From: Clostridia bacterium
GTDB taxonomy: Bacteria; Bacillota; Clostridia; Oscillospirales; Acutalibacteraceae
Length of the DNA stretch: 44,486 nt
NCBI GenBank assembly: GCA_017474125.1
Contig: JAFVIF010000043.1
Span: 1 to 44,486, forward strand
Direction of reading: 5' to 3'
Positions within the stretch are counted from its first letter, which is position 1. The number at the start of each line of letters is the position of its first letter. The position numbers were made by a program, and so were the translations under genes. Of the stretch, positions 8,568-17,192 are shown piece by piece. Below the pieces are notes generated by a model that worked only from the letters and a program-made list of their open reading frames with translations, ran no database searches and had not been told where the DNA came from.

Positions 8568-9364
8568 TACTTGGCACCCCCAAAATTCATACTTCTTTTC
8601 CTTACAACCTCGTACATAAGCACACCGGCGGCAACCGAGGCATTAAGAGAATTGATTTGACCGAACATGGGAAGGCTTATCATCTCATCACACTTTTTGG
8701 CAACCAACGGACCGATACCCTTGCCTTCGTTACCTATAACTATGGCGCAGGGCATATTGTAGTCAAAATCGGTATAGGGCTTGCCGTTCATATCGGCACC
8801 GAAAACCCATATACCCTTGTCTTTAAGCTTTTCAATAACCACGGCAATGTTGGTAACCCTTGCAACCGGCATATATTCAAGTGCTCCGCTGGCAGATTTT
8901 GCAACGGTAGCGTTAAGGGAAGCGCTTCTGCGCTTGGGAATTATAATACCGTGAGCGCCACAGCATTCCGCCGTACGGATAATGGCTCCAAGATTGTGAG
9001 GGTCCTCAACCTCATCGCAAATAATAATAAAGGGAGGCCTACCGCTTTCTTCGGCTTTTCTTAAAATATCCTCAACCTCGGCATAGCGCTGTGAGGCAAA
9101 CTGTACCGCAACGCCCTGATGGTTTGCGCCGCCGCATAAAAAGTCAAGCTTTTGAGGAGAAACCTCTTTAATAAGTATTCCCGCTTGCTTAGCCTTAGCA
9201 ATAATTGCGGAAACACTGCCGCCCGATACGGAATGAGCCACCAAAAGGCGGTCGATTTCTCTGCCCGAGCGCACAGCCTCAAAAACGGCATTTCTGCCGC
9301 AGATTATTTGTATGTCATCGGATTTTTCTTCCGAGCTATTCTTTTCAAAAATTTCATTTTCCAC
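8567..9364 (-). CDS. rlmB: 23S rRNA 2'-O-methyltransferase RlmB/TrmH family
   Basis: A SPOUT-fold RNA ribose methyltransferase (RlmB methylates G2251 in E. coli 23S rRNA; the substrate here is inferred). 265 residues. After a variable acidic start, an L30e-like substrate-binding domain begins at ICGRNAVFEAVRSG. The knotted SAM domain shows NLGAIIRTAE, AIVIGNEGKGIGPLV and SLNASVAAGVLMYEV, the three SPOUT motifs. The start is GTG at 9364; GGAG lies 14 bases upstream, an unusually long spacing, and no better in-frame start exists. First gene of a minus operon running to 2165. Confidence 0.92.
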   Translation of the reverse strand: MENEIFEKNSSEEKSDDIQIICGRNAVFEAVRSGREIDRLLVAHSVSGGSVSAIIAKAKQAGILIKEVSPQKLDFLCGGANHQGVAVQFASQRYAEVEDILRKAEESGRPPFIIICDEVEDPHNLGAIIRTAECCGAHGIIIPKRRSASLNATVAKSASGALEYMPVARVTNIAVVIEKLKDKGIWVFGADMNGKPYTDFDYNMPCAIVIGNEGKGIGPLVAKKCDEMISLPMFGQINSLNASVAAGVLMYEVVRKRSMNFGGAK

Positions 9365-9497
9365 TATGTGAAATTCATCTCCAATATATAATTATAATTA
9401 GTATAACATATTATAAGGCGAAAAAAAAGTACTTTTTTGCAGTTTTGTATAGTTTTTATGCTATAAGGGAAAACTTTAAAACGAAGGAGTGATAATT
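9365..9497. promoter_or_regulatory. divergent promoter region between rlmB and enolase
   Basis: A 133-base very AT-rich gap between divergent genes. Toward rlmB, candidate -10 boxes TATAAT and TATACT can be read on the minus strand near 9402-9413, without a good -35. Toward the enolase, TATAAG at 9462-9467 is a candidate -10. The enolase binding site AAGGAG is at 9484-9489. Exact starts cannot be fixed by eye. Confidence 0.4.
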
Positions 9498-10730
9498 ATG
9501 GATAAAATTAAGGAAATAAGAGGTTACGAGCTTATTGATTCAAGGGGTAACCCGACCGTCGGTTGCTTTGTTTCTACCGTAAGGGGAGCAAAGGGCTTTG
9601 CAATAGTACCCTCGGGTGCTTCGACAGGTATTCACGAAGCGGCGGAGCTTCGCGATAACGACAAAAAACGCTTTATGGGCAAGGGAGTTAAAAAGGCGGT
9701 AAATAATATAAATACCGTTATTGCTCCTGCCGTTATTGAAGGCGGAATATTTTCGCAAAGGGAGCTTGACAGCTTTCTTATAAGCCTTGACGGCAGTGAA
9801 AATAAGGAAAAGCTCGGGGCAAATGCCATACTCGGCGTTTCAATTGCATTTGCAAAGGCGGCCGCGGCTTCCTTTAATTTGCCGCTGTATAGGTATTTGG
9901 GCGGCATAAATGCATATACCCTGCCTGTGCCGATGATGAACATTTTAAACGGCGGCGCCCACGCGAAAAATAACCTTGACGTGCAGGAATTTATGATTGT
10001 ACCAAAGGGTATTAACGGCTTTTCGGAGCAGCTTAGAGCAGGGTGCGAAATATATCACAGTCTCGGCAAGCTTTTAAAGGAAAAAGGACTGCAAGGCGGT
10101 GTCGGTGACGAGGGCGGCTTTGCTCCCGACCTTTACGGTGACGAGGAAGCCTTGGAGCTTATAAGCGAGGCAATTTTAAGGGCGGGCTACAGCCATAATC
10201 AGGTGGGTATCGCTCTTGACGTTGCCGCAAGCGAATGGGTAAAGGACAGCGCTTACCTTTTGCCTAAAAAGGGTAGCGTAATGACAAGCGACGCATTGGT
10301 TGATTATTATATGGAGCTTACCGAAAAATATCCCGTTTTGTCCATTGAGGACGGCGTAGGGGAGGACGATTTTGACGGTTGGAAAAAGCTTACCGCCTGC
10401 CTTTCTAAAAAAATAAACCTTGTGGGAGACGACCTTTTCGCAACTAACGTAAAAAGGCTTGAAATGGGGGTTGAAAAGTGTATAGCCAATTCTGTTCTCG
10501 TTAAGCTTAATCAAATCGGCACCCTCAGCGAAACCTTAGAGGTAATCGAAATGGGTAAAAAATACGGCTATAAAAGTATTATTTCCCACCGCTCGGGGGA
10601 AAGTGAGGACAGCTTTATTGCCGACCTTTCGGTTGCGGTTAACGCCCCCTTTATAAAGTCGGGCGCTCCTGCGCGAAGCGACAGAACGGCAAAGTATAAC
10701 CGTCTTTTAATAATAGAAAAGGAAATATAA
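9498..10730 (+). CDS. eno: enolase (short, divergent)
   Basis: Converts 2-phosphoglycerate to phosphoenolpyruvate. The product is 410 residues against the usual ~430. Active-site blocks are kept: PSGASTG loop, [28 protein letters not shown] with the catalytic Glu, [12 protein letters not shown] with the catalytic Lys, and [15 protein letters not shown]. Oddities are [10 protein letters not shown] where most enolases have GGAHADNNVD, and many conservative changes ([14 protein letters not shown]). ATG at 9498 is chosen because AAGGAG lies 8 bases before it; the upstream GTG is inside the binding site region. It is monocistronic, flanked by a terminator. It may be the only enolase or a diverged second copy; the window cannot tell. 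Confidence 0.9.
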   Translation: MDKIKEIRGYELIDSRGNPTVGCFVSTVRGAKGFAIVPSGASTGIHEAAELRDNDKKRFMGKGVKKAVNNINTVIAPAVIEGGIFSQRELDSFLISLDGSENKEKLGANAILGVSIAFAKAAAASFNLPLYRYLGGINAYTLPVPMMNILNGGAHAKNNLDVQEFMIVPKGINGFSEQLRAGCEIYHSLGKLLKEKGLQGGVGDEGGFAPDLYGDEEALELISEAILRAGYSHNQVGIALDVAASEWVKDSAYLLPKKGSVMTSDALVDYYMELTEKYPVLSIEDGVGEDDFDGWKKLTACLSKKINLVGDDLFATNVKRLEMGVEKCIANSVLVKLNQIGTLSETLEVIEMGKKYGYKSIISHRSGESEDSFIADLSVAVNAPFIKSGAPARSDRTAKYNRLLIIEKEI

Positions 10731-10731
10731 A

Positions 10732-10767
10732 AAAAGCCAACCTTCAAAATTTTGAAGGTTGGCTTTT
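10732..10767. terminator. bidirectional intrinsic terminator
   Basis: An 18-bp perfect inverted repeat (left arm 10732-10749, AAAAGCCAACCTTCAAAA) with A- and T-runs at its ends. It separates the enolase from the convergent alr and can serve both. Confidence 0.92.
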
Positions 10768-10793
10768 GCCGTTAAAGCTGTGTTACCCGCTTT

Positions 10794-11921
10794 TTAGTTT
10801 ACCTTGATTCTCGGTACGCGTTTAGATACGCCGCATACTATTTCGTAATTTATGGTGCCGCAGAGCTCGGCAATTTCATCAACAGGCAAATCCTTGCCGA
10901 AAAGAGTAACCTCGTCACCGATTTCCACCTTTTCAATATGGGTTACGTCAACTATCATTTGGTCCATACAAACTCTGCCCACAATATTTGCACGCTGTCC
11001 GTTTATAATTACCTGACCCTTATTGGAAAGCAGTCGCGGATAACCGTCGGCGTAGCCTACCGAAACGGTGGCAAGCTTCATTTTGTTTAATGCTTTAAAG
11101 GTTCTCCCATAGCTTATACCGGTATCCTTTTCCACCCATTTAACCATAGAAACCACACTTTTAAGGGTCATAACGGGAATAAGCTCTTGACTGTATTTCA
11201 TATTTTTATCGGGAGAAAGGCCGTAAAGAATAACACCCGGTCGGCAAAGAGAAGAATGCTTATCGGCTTCAAGAAGCAGACCCGCAGAATTACAGCAATG
11301 AACGGTTTTTACAGAGGGGCATTTTTCCTGTATTTTTTCTGCCGCTTTAATAAAACGGCTGTATTGCTCCTTAGTATAGTCACCGTTTATATCACCGCTT
11401 CGGTCAGCGGCGGCAAAGTGGGTGAAAACACCTTCAAAGCTTAAATTTTCAAGGCTTAAAACACTTAAAGCGTCATCCATTCCGCAAAGGCTGTCGTTTC
11501 GGCAATCAAAGCCTATACGACCCATACCCGTATCCAGCTTAATGTGTGCCTTTACGGTTACGTTTGCTTTTTTTGCGTAAAGGGAAAGCTTTTCACCAAA
11601 TTCCTTGTCGTAAACCGTTTGGGTAATGTCGTTTTCAGAAAGCCTTTTGGCCGCTTCGGGAGGAGTGTAACCGAGAATGAGAATAGGGGACGAAACACCC
11701 ATATTTCTAAGCTCCATAGCCTCGTCAATATTGGAAACGGCAAAGGAATCGGCCCCTGCGCTCATAAGGGCGGGCAGAACTATTTCGGTATCGTGTCCGT
11801 AGGCGTCGGCCTTAACCACCGCCATAAGACGGCAGTTTTGAGCGCTGTTTTTAATTGTTTTGAAATTATGTACCAAAGCCGAAACACTGATTTCAGCCCA
11901 GGTACGGTGTAAGAAAGCCAT
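10794..11921 (-). CDS. alr: alanine racemase
   Basis: A PLP enzyme making D-alanine for peptidoglycan. The product is 375 residues from the ATG at 11921, chosen because AGCGAGG lies 7 bases upstream; an in-frame ATG at 11939 lacks a binding site. The PLP lysine is in MAVVKADAYGHD (residue ~36) and the opposing catalytic tyrosine in GISYGRTF. The substrate blocks IKLDTGMGRIGF, VGRVCMDQMIVDV and CGVSKRVPR are present. A strong promoter lies directly upstream, so the gene has its own start besides readthrough. Confidence 0.96.
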   Translation of the reverse strand: MAFLHRTWAEISVSALVHNFKTIKNSAQNCRLMAVVKADAYGHDTEIVLPALMSAGADSFAVSNIDEAMELRNMGVSSPILILGYTPPEAAKRLSENDITQTVYDKEFGEKLSLYAKKANVTVKAHIKLDTGMGRIGFDCRNDSLCGMDDALSVLSLENLSFEGVFTHFAAADRSGDINGDYTKEQYSRFIKAAEKIQEKCPSVKTVHCCNSAGLLLEADKHSSLCRPGVILYGLSPDKNMKYSQELIPVMTLKSVVSMVKWVEKDTGISYGRTFKALNKMKLATVSVGYADGYPRLLSNKGQVIINGQRANIVGRVCMDQMIVDVTHIEKVEIGDEVTLFGKDLPVDEIAELCGTINYEIVCGVSKRVPRIKVN

Positions 11922-11955
11922 AAAAAGACCTCGCTGCATAAGTTATTACCTATCT

Positions 11956-11984
11956 ATTATACCAATCTTTATTATTTTTGTAAA
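11956..11984 (-). promoter_or_regulatory. promoter of alr
   Basis: On the minus strand TTTACA (11984-11979), a 17-base spacer and TATAAT (11961-11956), with TGG directly before the -10 (extended -10). The -35 box and most of the spacer lie inside the last codons of the upstream gene. Confidence 0.75.
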
Positions 11985-12358
11985 GCGGAAATAAGTTTCC
12001 TTGAAAGGGGCAGAACAAGGGCGGTTAAAAAGCCCCATAAAACCGAGTATAAAAGGCATATTTGTCCTAAAAAGTTGAATTTAATTGTACTGTAGTCCCA
12101 TACGCTTTGCTTCAGCATAATATTAAATACCGCTCCGAAAATTAATTCGACCGCTGTAACCGAAAGGCTTCCCAAAATGCATTTGTAAAGGTAGGGAATA
12201 CCGTGAAAACGCTTTTCAATTTCGGAAATAAGAATAAAGCAAATTCCACCTGCCGCCGCCATAGACGGGTGGGTAAAGCCGCGCCATATAATTTCAATGG
12301 CTGAATAGCCTGCGGCACCCACGGTAAAAATGATAGAGTACTCCTTAAGCTTATCCAA
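11972..12358 (-). CDS. small CmpB-type (putative ABC transporter permease family) membrane protein
   Basis: 128 residues from the TTG at 12358-12356. It has about four hydrophobic segments (IIFTVGAAGYSAIEIIWRG, AAAGGICFILIS, ILGSLSVTAVELIFGAVFN, LLYSVLWGFLTALVLPL). The pattern GYSAIEIIWRG...HPSMAAAGG and VTAVELIFG with WDYS resembles the CmpB/DUF1113 'putative ABC-transporter type IV' family, whose function is not established. The TTG start is preferred because the in-frame GTG at 12367 is inside the GGGGTGAT binding site. That site lies in the 3' arm of the preceding gene's terminator. Confidence 0.7.
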   Translation of the reverse strand: MDKLKEYSIIFTVGAAGYSAIEIIWRGFTHPSMAAAGGICFILISEIEKRFHGIPYLYKCILGSLSVTAVELIFGAVFNIMLKQSVWDYSTIKFNFLGQICLLYSVLWGFLTALVLPLSRKLISALQK

Positions 12359-12399
12359 AAAAATCACCCCTGCTTATTGTTTGAGGGCAGAGGTGATTT
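12359..12399 (-). terminator. terminator hairpin overlapping the downstream Shine-Dalgarno and UUG start
   Basis: Minus strand: AAATCACCTCTGC (12399-12387) pairs with GCAGGGGTGATTT (12373-12361), 13 pairs with one G-T, around a 13-base loop; four more T follow, then TTGG. It is a good intrinsic terminator for the metallopeptidase gene, 14 bases past its stop. The same bases supply GGGGTGAT and the TTG (12358) used by the next gene. Confidence 0.8.
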
Positions 12400-12413
12400 A
12401 TACTTTTAAATTT

Positions 12414-13136
12414 CTATTTCCTTCGGCGGTTGACCATTGCCATAAGCCTTAAAAGCTGTGCAAGAGAGGCAAGAAGTGCACCGAGATACGTCATGGCGGC
12501 GGCACTTAACACACTTTTTGCGCCCTTTTTCTGAGCATCATCGTAAAGGATATTAAAGTCCTCTATACTCCTTAAGGCACGGCGTGAGGCGTTAAACTCC
12601 ACCGGCAGGGTAATAAGCTGAAAAAGGGTGGAAAGCGCGTAAAAGGCAACACCGATTTCGGCTAAAACAGGCGCGAATAAAAAGCCTAAAAATATAAGCG
12701 GCATAGCAAGAGACGAGCCTATGCGTGTGACGGGAATTATGGCGTTACGAAGCTTTATGGGTGCATAACCTTTTGCGTACTGCAAAGCGTGTCCCGCTTC
12801 GTGACAGGCGACTCCTACAGCGGCAACGGTAGCACAGTCATATACTGCTTCGCTAAGCCGTATGGTGTTTGTTTTCGGGTCAAAATGATCACTTAGGTGT
12901 CCGCTTGTTCGGGTGATTGTAACGTTGTATACACCGTTGGCTGCAAGCAGCCTTTCGGCCGCGGCGGCACCGGTTAAATTGGCAGGCATTTGACTGTATT
13001 TTGCAAAAGAGGATTTAACCTTTGCCTGAGCAACGGCGGTAATTATCAGCGCTGCGATAATAAGTACCATCGAAAGGACAAAAAGGGGGTCATCAAAGTA
13101 AAAACCGTAATAGTAACTGCTGTAATAAAGTAACAA
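12414..13136 (-). CDS. YugP-type zinc metallopeptidase
   Basis: 240 residues of the Zn_peptidase_2 (YugP) family of membrane metallopeptidases. A first hydrophobic segment (~residues 17-37) is followed by a conserved region and the zincin motif HEAGH at 112-116, then ALQYAKGYAPIKLRNAI. Two hydrophobic segments sit near 135-185 and a third near the end. The start is TTG at 13136, with AAAGG in the last codons of the upstream lipoprotein gene. The physiological substrate is unknown for the family. Confidence 0.85.
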   Translation of the reverse strand: MLLYYSSYYYGFYFDDPLFVLSMVLIIAALIITAVAQAKVKSSFAKYSQMPANLTGAAAAERLLAANGVYNVTITRTSGHLSDHFDPKTNTIRLSEAVYDCATVAAVGVACHEAGHALQYAKGYAPIKLRNAIIPVTRIGSSLAMPLIFLGFLFAPVLAEIGVAFYALSTLFQLITLPVEFNASRRALRSIEDFNILYDDAQKKGAKSVLSAAAMTYLGALLASLAQLLRLMAMVNRRRK

Positions 13137-13145
13137 CTTAAATCA

Positions 13146-13790
13146 TCAACCTTTCACGGTTATTTTTTGGAATTTTACCTTGTAATATTCATCGTTGGAA
13201 AATTCGTCGCCCTGAGGATACATAAGAAAGGTATCGCCGCTCTTATAATCAATTTTATAATCAATAAGTCGCTTGCTGCCCGAGGGACGCACGTCAAGCT
13301 GCTTAAAGGAAACGGGCTTGCCGTTTTCTTCGGTTTCAAAGGCGTATTCGGTTATGTAGCCGGTTACGTATCGGGTAGACACGATAAAGCCGCTTTCATC
13401 AAAAATAATGGTGGAATATTCCTTATTATCCTTGTCGTAAAGAATATACTTGTATTTGGTGATTTTTTCGGCTGTGTAAATCAACATACGCATATCGTTA
13501 TAAAGACGGGTAACGCTTTCCAAATTACCCTTCCGGTCGTAGGTAAAGGTATCCTCGTAGCTTTCGTAAGGCGCTAAAGGATAATCGGTTTTAATGGTGC
13601 TCGGCTTGTTGTCAGAGGTGTAGGTGTAGGTATAATTTATGGTGTTGCTTTCCCCATGATACCAGCTCATACTGTCTATTCTGTAAACCGACTTTTCACC
13701 GCAGGAGCAAAGACAGAGAGTTAATGCCGAAAGGCAAAGCAGAAGGCTGATAAAACGGGTTAATTTATTAAACGTTAAACAAGAATTCAA
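13146..13790 (-). CDS. lipoprotein of unknown function
   Basis: 214 residues. The N-terminus is a lipoprotein signal: basic start, hydrophobic core ISLLLCLSALTL, lipobox LCSC with the acylated Cys at residue 30. The mature part is rich in Tyr, Thr and Lys, with short beta-strand repeats such as TYDRKGNLESVTRLYND and FDESGFIVSTRYVTGY, like RHS/YD-repeat strands. The TTG start at 13790 overlaps the end of ychF by 23 bases with GGTGA five bases upstream. I do not recognise a named family. Confidence 0.75.
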   Translation of the reverse strand: MNSCLTFNKLTRFISLLLCLSALTLCLCSCGEKSVYRIDSMSWYHGESNTINYTYTYTSDNKPSTIKTDYPLAPYESYEDTFTYDRKGNLESVTRLYNDMRMLIYTAEKITKYKYILYDKDNKEYSTIIFDESGFIVSTRYVTGYITEYAFETEENGKPVSFKQLDVRPSGSKRLIDYKIDYKSGDTFLMYPQGDEFSNDEYYKVKFQKITVKG

Positions 13791-14877
13791 CTACGTCACC
13801 GTCCTGCATAATATATTCCTTACCCTCGGTTCTTACAAGACCCTTGGTACGGGCGGCGGCAAGGGAGCCGCATTCGTTTAAATCATCAAAGGCGATAATC
13901 TGTGCACGGATAAAGCCGCGTTCAAAGTCGGAGTGTATTTTACCTGCCGCCTGAGGAGCCTTGGTTTCGCGCTTTATTGTCCAAGCGCGTACCTCCTTTT
14001 CACCGGCGGTAAGGTAGGAAATAAGACCTAAAAGGCTGTAGCTTTTTTGAATAAGGCGGTCAAGACCCGATGAGGTAAGGCCTAAATCGGATAAGAACAT
14101 TTCCTTCTCCTCGTCGCTCATATCGGCAATATCAGCCTCCATTTGAGCGCAAATGGGAAGTACCTCGGCGCCCTCCTTGGCGGCAAGCTCCTTAACCTTT
14201 AAAAAGTGGGGATTGTCTTCGGGCTCCTTGCCTGCAAAATCCTCCTCGCTGAGATTAGCGGCATAAATGATAGGCTTGGTGGTAAGCAGGAATATGGTGT
14301 CTAAAATTTCCTGCTCATCCTTAGAAACGGTCATGCTTCTTGCACTTTTACCGCTTTCAAGGTGGTCGTAAAGGCGCTTTAAGAAGTCAAGCTCGACCTG
14401 CAGGGCTTTGTTGCCCTTTAAATCCTTAGAGGTTTTGGCAATTCTGCGTTCAACCATTTCCATATCGGAGAAAATAAGCTCAAGGTCGATGGTTTCAATA
14501 TCACGCAGAGGGTCGATACTGCCTTCAACGTGAATAATATTGTCGTTTTCAAAGCACCTTACAACGTGAACGATAGCGTCAACCTCTCTGATATTTGCAA
14601 GGAACTTGTTGCCGAGACCTTCACCCTTGGAAGCGCCCTTAACAAGGCCTGCAATATCAACGAATTCAATAATTGCGGGAACAACGGGAGGTACCTTTGT
14701 GCCCTCGGTGTACATATCCCTTAATACGTCTAAGCGCTTATCGGGAACGGCAACCACGCCGACGTTGGGCTCAATGGTGCAGAAGGGGAAGTTCGCCGAC
14801 TGTGCCCCTGCATTTGTTATAGCATTAAATAAAGTGGATTTTCCGACGTTCGGAAGTCCTACAATTCCAAGTTTCAT
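13768..14877 (-). CDS. ychF: ribosome-associated ATPase/GTPase YchF (Obg family)
   Basis: YchF (OLA1 family) is an ATP-preferring member of the Obg GTPases that binds ribosomes. The 369 residues match. G1 GLPNVGKST at 7-15, switch region [12 protein letters not shown]3 [14 protein letters not shown], an alpha-helical hairpin insert, and a C-terminal TGS domain ending [20 protein letters not shown] are visible. AAGGAG lies 11 bases before ATG. It is the first gene of a minus operon and has its own promoter and an unusual structured leader. Confidence 0.95.
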   Translation of the reverse strand: MKLGIVGLPNVGKSTLFNAITNAGAQSANFPFCTIEPNVGVVAVPDKRLDVLRDMYTEGTKVPPVVPAIIEFVDIAGLVKGASKGEGLGNKFLANIREVDAIVHVVRCFENDNIIHVEGSIDPLRDIETIDLELIFSDMEMVERRIAKTSKDLKGNKALQVELDFLKRLYDHLESGKSARSMTVSKDEQEILDTIFLLTTKPIIYAANLSEEDFAGKEPEDNPHFLKVKELAAKEGAEVLPICAQMEADIADMSDEEKEMFLSDLGLTSSGLDRLIQKSYSLLGLISYLTAGEKEVRAWTIKRETKAPQAAGKIHSDFERGFIRAQIIAFDDLNECGSLAAARTKGLVRTEGKEYIMQDGDVVEFLFNV

Positions 14878-15018
14878 TTACTTCAAGGCTCCTTGTTCTT
14901 TAGGTTATTCTCTTTATTATGATTGCAGTTTTTAAAAACACGTAAAGCGTTTCGTCAGGCCGCTTTTAAGCGGGCCGAAGCAAAATTTGATTTTATGATT
15001 TAATTTTGCACAACAATC
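14878..15018 (-). other. structured leader of ychF
   Basis: Part of a 347-base non-coding gap. On either strand TTATGATTG (14917-14925) pairs with CAATCATAA (15014-15022), enclosing two further stems: GGC-CGCT/AGCG-GGCC (14958-14976) and GCAAAATT/AATTTTGC (14980-14987 with 15002-15009). The result is a multibranched structure of about 106 bases just upstream of ychF. It does not match a riboswitch class I know. Parts of it resemble a segment at 43340-43436. Confidence 0.4.
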
Positions 15019-15024
15019 ATAACC

Positions 15025-15053
15025 ATTATAGAACATCCGCCGTTTATTTTCAA
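15025..15053 (-). promoter_or_regulatory. promoter of ychF operon
   Basis: Minus strand TTGAAA (15053-15048), 17-base spacer, TATAAT (15030-15025). Transcription would start near 15018, inside or next to the outer stem of the structured leader. Confidence 0.65.
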
Positions 15054-15189
15054 TATAAAAGAGAAAAATAATATTTATTAGTTAATATTTATTTTAGTAT
15101 TGTAATTTTTAAGGTTTGACTGTAAAATAAAGTTGTCAGTTTTTATGGTTTTAGGTTAAATTAAACTTTAAAAACGGTGGGTTATGTAG

Positions 15190-15195
15190 TATAAT
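15190..15195 (+). promoter_or_regulatory. -10 box of the hprK operon
   Basis: TATAAT at 15190-15195. Seventeen bases upstream there is only a weak -35 (TTTAAA-like). The stretch 15054-15189 is AT-rich and I see no gene in it. The hprK binding site AAAGGAG follows 9 bases before ATG. Confidence 0.5.
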
Positions 15196-15224
15196 ATAGG
15201 GAAGAATGAAAGGAGCGCGCCCTT

Positions 15225-16187
15225 ATGCATACTAATTTTACGGTTTCCTTGGAAAAGATTATAAAGGAGCTTTCTCTTGAAACCCTTTATTTGCCCTGTA
15301 AGGCAGATGATATTTTAATAAAAAGTGCTGAAATTAACCGTCCCGGTATTCAGCTTGCAGGTTTTTACGGATATTTTGATAACAGTCGTATTCAAATTAT
15401 AGGAAAAACCGAGGAGGGCTACCTTGAGGAATTAAGCAGGGAGGAGCAGGAATCACGCTATGCCACCTTCCTTTCTCAAAAGCCGCCTGCAATTATTATT
15501 GCCAGAGGCCTTGAAGTTCCCGATTTTGTAATTGAGCTTGCCCGAAAATACGAGGTTCCCGTGCTGAGAAGCAAGGATTCTACCTCGGGTGTTTCGGCTG
15601 CTCTTATTGCTTTTCTTAACCTTCAGCTTGCTCCCCGTATTACACGTCACGGCGTTTTGGTTGAGGTTTACGGCGAGGGTATTTTACTGCTTGGCGAAAG
15701 CGGCGTAGGTAAAAGCGAAACCGCTATTGAGCTTGTAAAGCGCGGTCACCGTCTTATTGCCGACGATGCGGTTGAAATAAGAAAGGTTTCAAGTAAATCC
15801 TTGGTAGGAAGCGCTCCCGATAACATTCGCCACTTTATTGAGCTTCGCGGTATAGGCATTATTAACGCAAGCCGTATATTCGGTGTGGGCTCGGTTAAGC
15901 TTACCGAAAAAATTGATATGGTAATTAACCTTGAGCCTTGGGACGTAAACAAGGTATACGACCGAATGGGTCTTGAAGAGAAAACTATGGAAATTTTGGG
16001 TATAACCGTTCCGTCGGTTACAATACCCGTAAAGCCCGGTAGAAATCTGGCTGTAATTATTGAGGTTGCTTCAATGAACAACCGTCAGAAAAAGCTTGGA
16101 TACAATGCTGCTGAGGATCTTCTTAAAAAACTCGGTATGCTCGAAGGCGACAGCGGCGAGGAAACGCCGGTTGATCCGTATCAATAG
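15225..16187 (+). CDS. hprK: HPr kinase/phosphorylase
   Basis: Phosphorylates and dephosphorylates HPr at Ser46, controlling carbon catabolite repression with CcpA. The 320 residues have an N-terminal DRTGG-like domain, then the conserved RHGVLVEVYG (His142), Walker A GESGVGKS at 157-164, DDAVEIR at 180-186 and the HprK signature ELRGIGIINASRIFGVGSV. First gene of a plus operon with a ROK glucokinase next, a sensible pairing for sugar control. Confidence 0.97.
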   Translation: MHTNFTVSLEKIIKELSLETLYLPCKADDILIKSAEINRPGIQLAGFYGYFDNSRIQIIGKTEEGYLEELSREEQESRYATFLSQKPPAIIIARGLEVPDFVIELARKYEVPVLRSKDSTSGVSAALIAFLNLQLAPRITRHGVLVEVYGEGILLLGESGVGKSETAIELVKRGHRLIADDAVEIRKVSSKSLVGSAPDNIRHFIELRGIGIINASRIFGVGSVKLTEKIDMVINLEPWDVNKVYDRMGLEEKTMEILGITVPSVTIPVKPGRNLAVIIEVASMNNRQKKLGYNAAEDLLKKLGMLEGDSGEETPVDPYQ

Positions 16188-16220
16188 ATAATATTAAACA
16201 GTTTTGTGGAGGAAAACTAA

Positions 16221-17174
16221 ATGTATACTTTGGGAATTGATTTAGGCGGCACTAATATAGTTGCAGGCCTTGTTGATGAAAATTATAACGTAATTGCAAA
16301 GGGAAAAATTAAAACCAACAGTCCCCGTCCTGCAAATGAAATTGCAGACGATATGGCAAAGGCCTGCTTTATGGCCTGCGAAAACGCAGGTATTTCCATA
16401 AAGGACGTAAAGGCCTGTGGCGTTGGCAGTCCCGGTGCTATTAATCCTATTGACGGCGTAGTTGTTTACGCTAATAATCTTAAGTTTAATAACGTGCCTC
16501 TCGCCGCTATGCTTAAAGAACGTACGGGAGTTGATTTTTACATTGAAAACGACGCAAATGCCGCTGCTTACGGTGAATTCCTTGCCGGAAGCGGCCGAGG
16601 CGTTGATTCCTGCGTGGCCGTAACCCTCGGTACAGGTGTCGGCGGCGGTATTATTATCGACGGCAAGCTATTTTCAGGCTCTAACTATGCAGGCGGCGAA
16701 TTGGGTCACACCGTAATTTGCGTTGACGGCGAGCCCTGCTCTTGCGGCAGAAAGGGCTGTTGGGAGGCTTATGCTTCGGCAACCGCTCTTATCCGTCAAA
16801 CCAAGGCAGCTATGGAAAAGAACAAGGACAGTGTAATGTGGGAGCTTGCGGACGGCAGCCTTGATAACGTTAACGGCAGAATTGCCTTTGACGGTATGAG
16901 AAGGGGTGACAAGGCGGCATGTGAGGTTGTTGCACAGTACGAAAAGTACGTTGCTGTCGGCCTTGCAAACATTATTAACGTATTCCAGCCTCAAAAAATA
17001 TGTATAGGCGGCGGTATATCCAACGAAAAGGAAACCCTTGTTAATCCTATTAAGGAATTTGTAAATGAGGAAATTTATACAACTATGGGTAAGCCCTGCG
17101 AAATTTTACCTGCTGAGCTTGGCAACGATGCAGGTATTATTGGTGCGGCTTCTCTGTATAAACTTTATAAGTAA
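16221..17174 (+). CDS. glk: ROK family glucokinase
   Basis: ATP-dependent sugar kinase, probably glucokinase. 317 residues: phosphate loop GIDLGGTNIVAGLVD at the start, GVGSPGAI, the substrate block ENDANAAAYGE with catalytic Asp, VTLGTGVGGGII, and the ROK zinc site GHTVICVDGEPCSCGRKGCWE (CxCGxxGCxE). Binding site TGGAGG precedes ATG. Sugar specificity within ROK kinases cannot be proved from sequence. Confidence 0.92.
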   Translation: MYTLGIDLGGTNIVAGLVDENYNVIAKGKIKTNSPRPANEIADDMAKACFMACENAGISIKDVKACGVGSPGAINPIDGVVVYANNLKFNNVPLAAMLKERTGVDFYIENDANAAAYGEFLAGSGRGVDSCVAVTLGTGVGGGIIIDGKLFSGSNYAGGELGHTVICVDGEPCSCGRKGCWEAYASATALIRQTKAAMEKNKDSVMWELADGSLDNVNGRIAFDGMRRGDKAACEVVAQYEKYVAVGLANIINVFQPQKICIGGGISNEKETLVNPIKEFVNEEIYTTMGKPCEILPAELGNDAGIIGAASLYKLYK

Positions 17175-17192
17175 TCCGAAAGGGTGTAATTT

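Noticed and set aside
14917-15022. Known riboswitch upstream of ychF
   Set aside because: Stems are clear but none of the conserved cores I know (TPP, SAM, FMN, c-di-GMP, c-di-AMP, fluoride, glycine) can be found.
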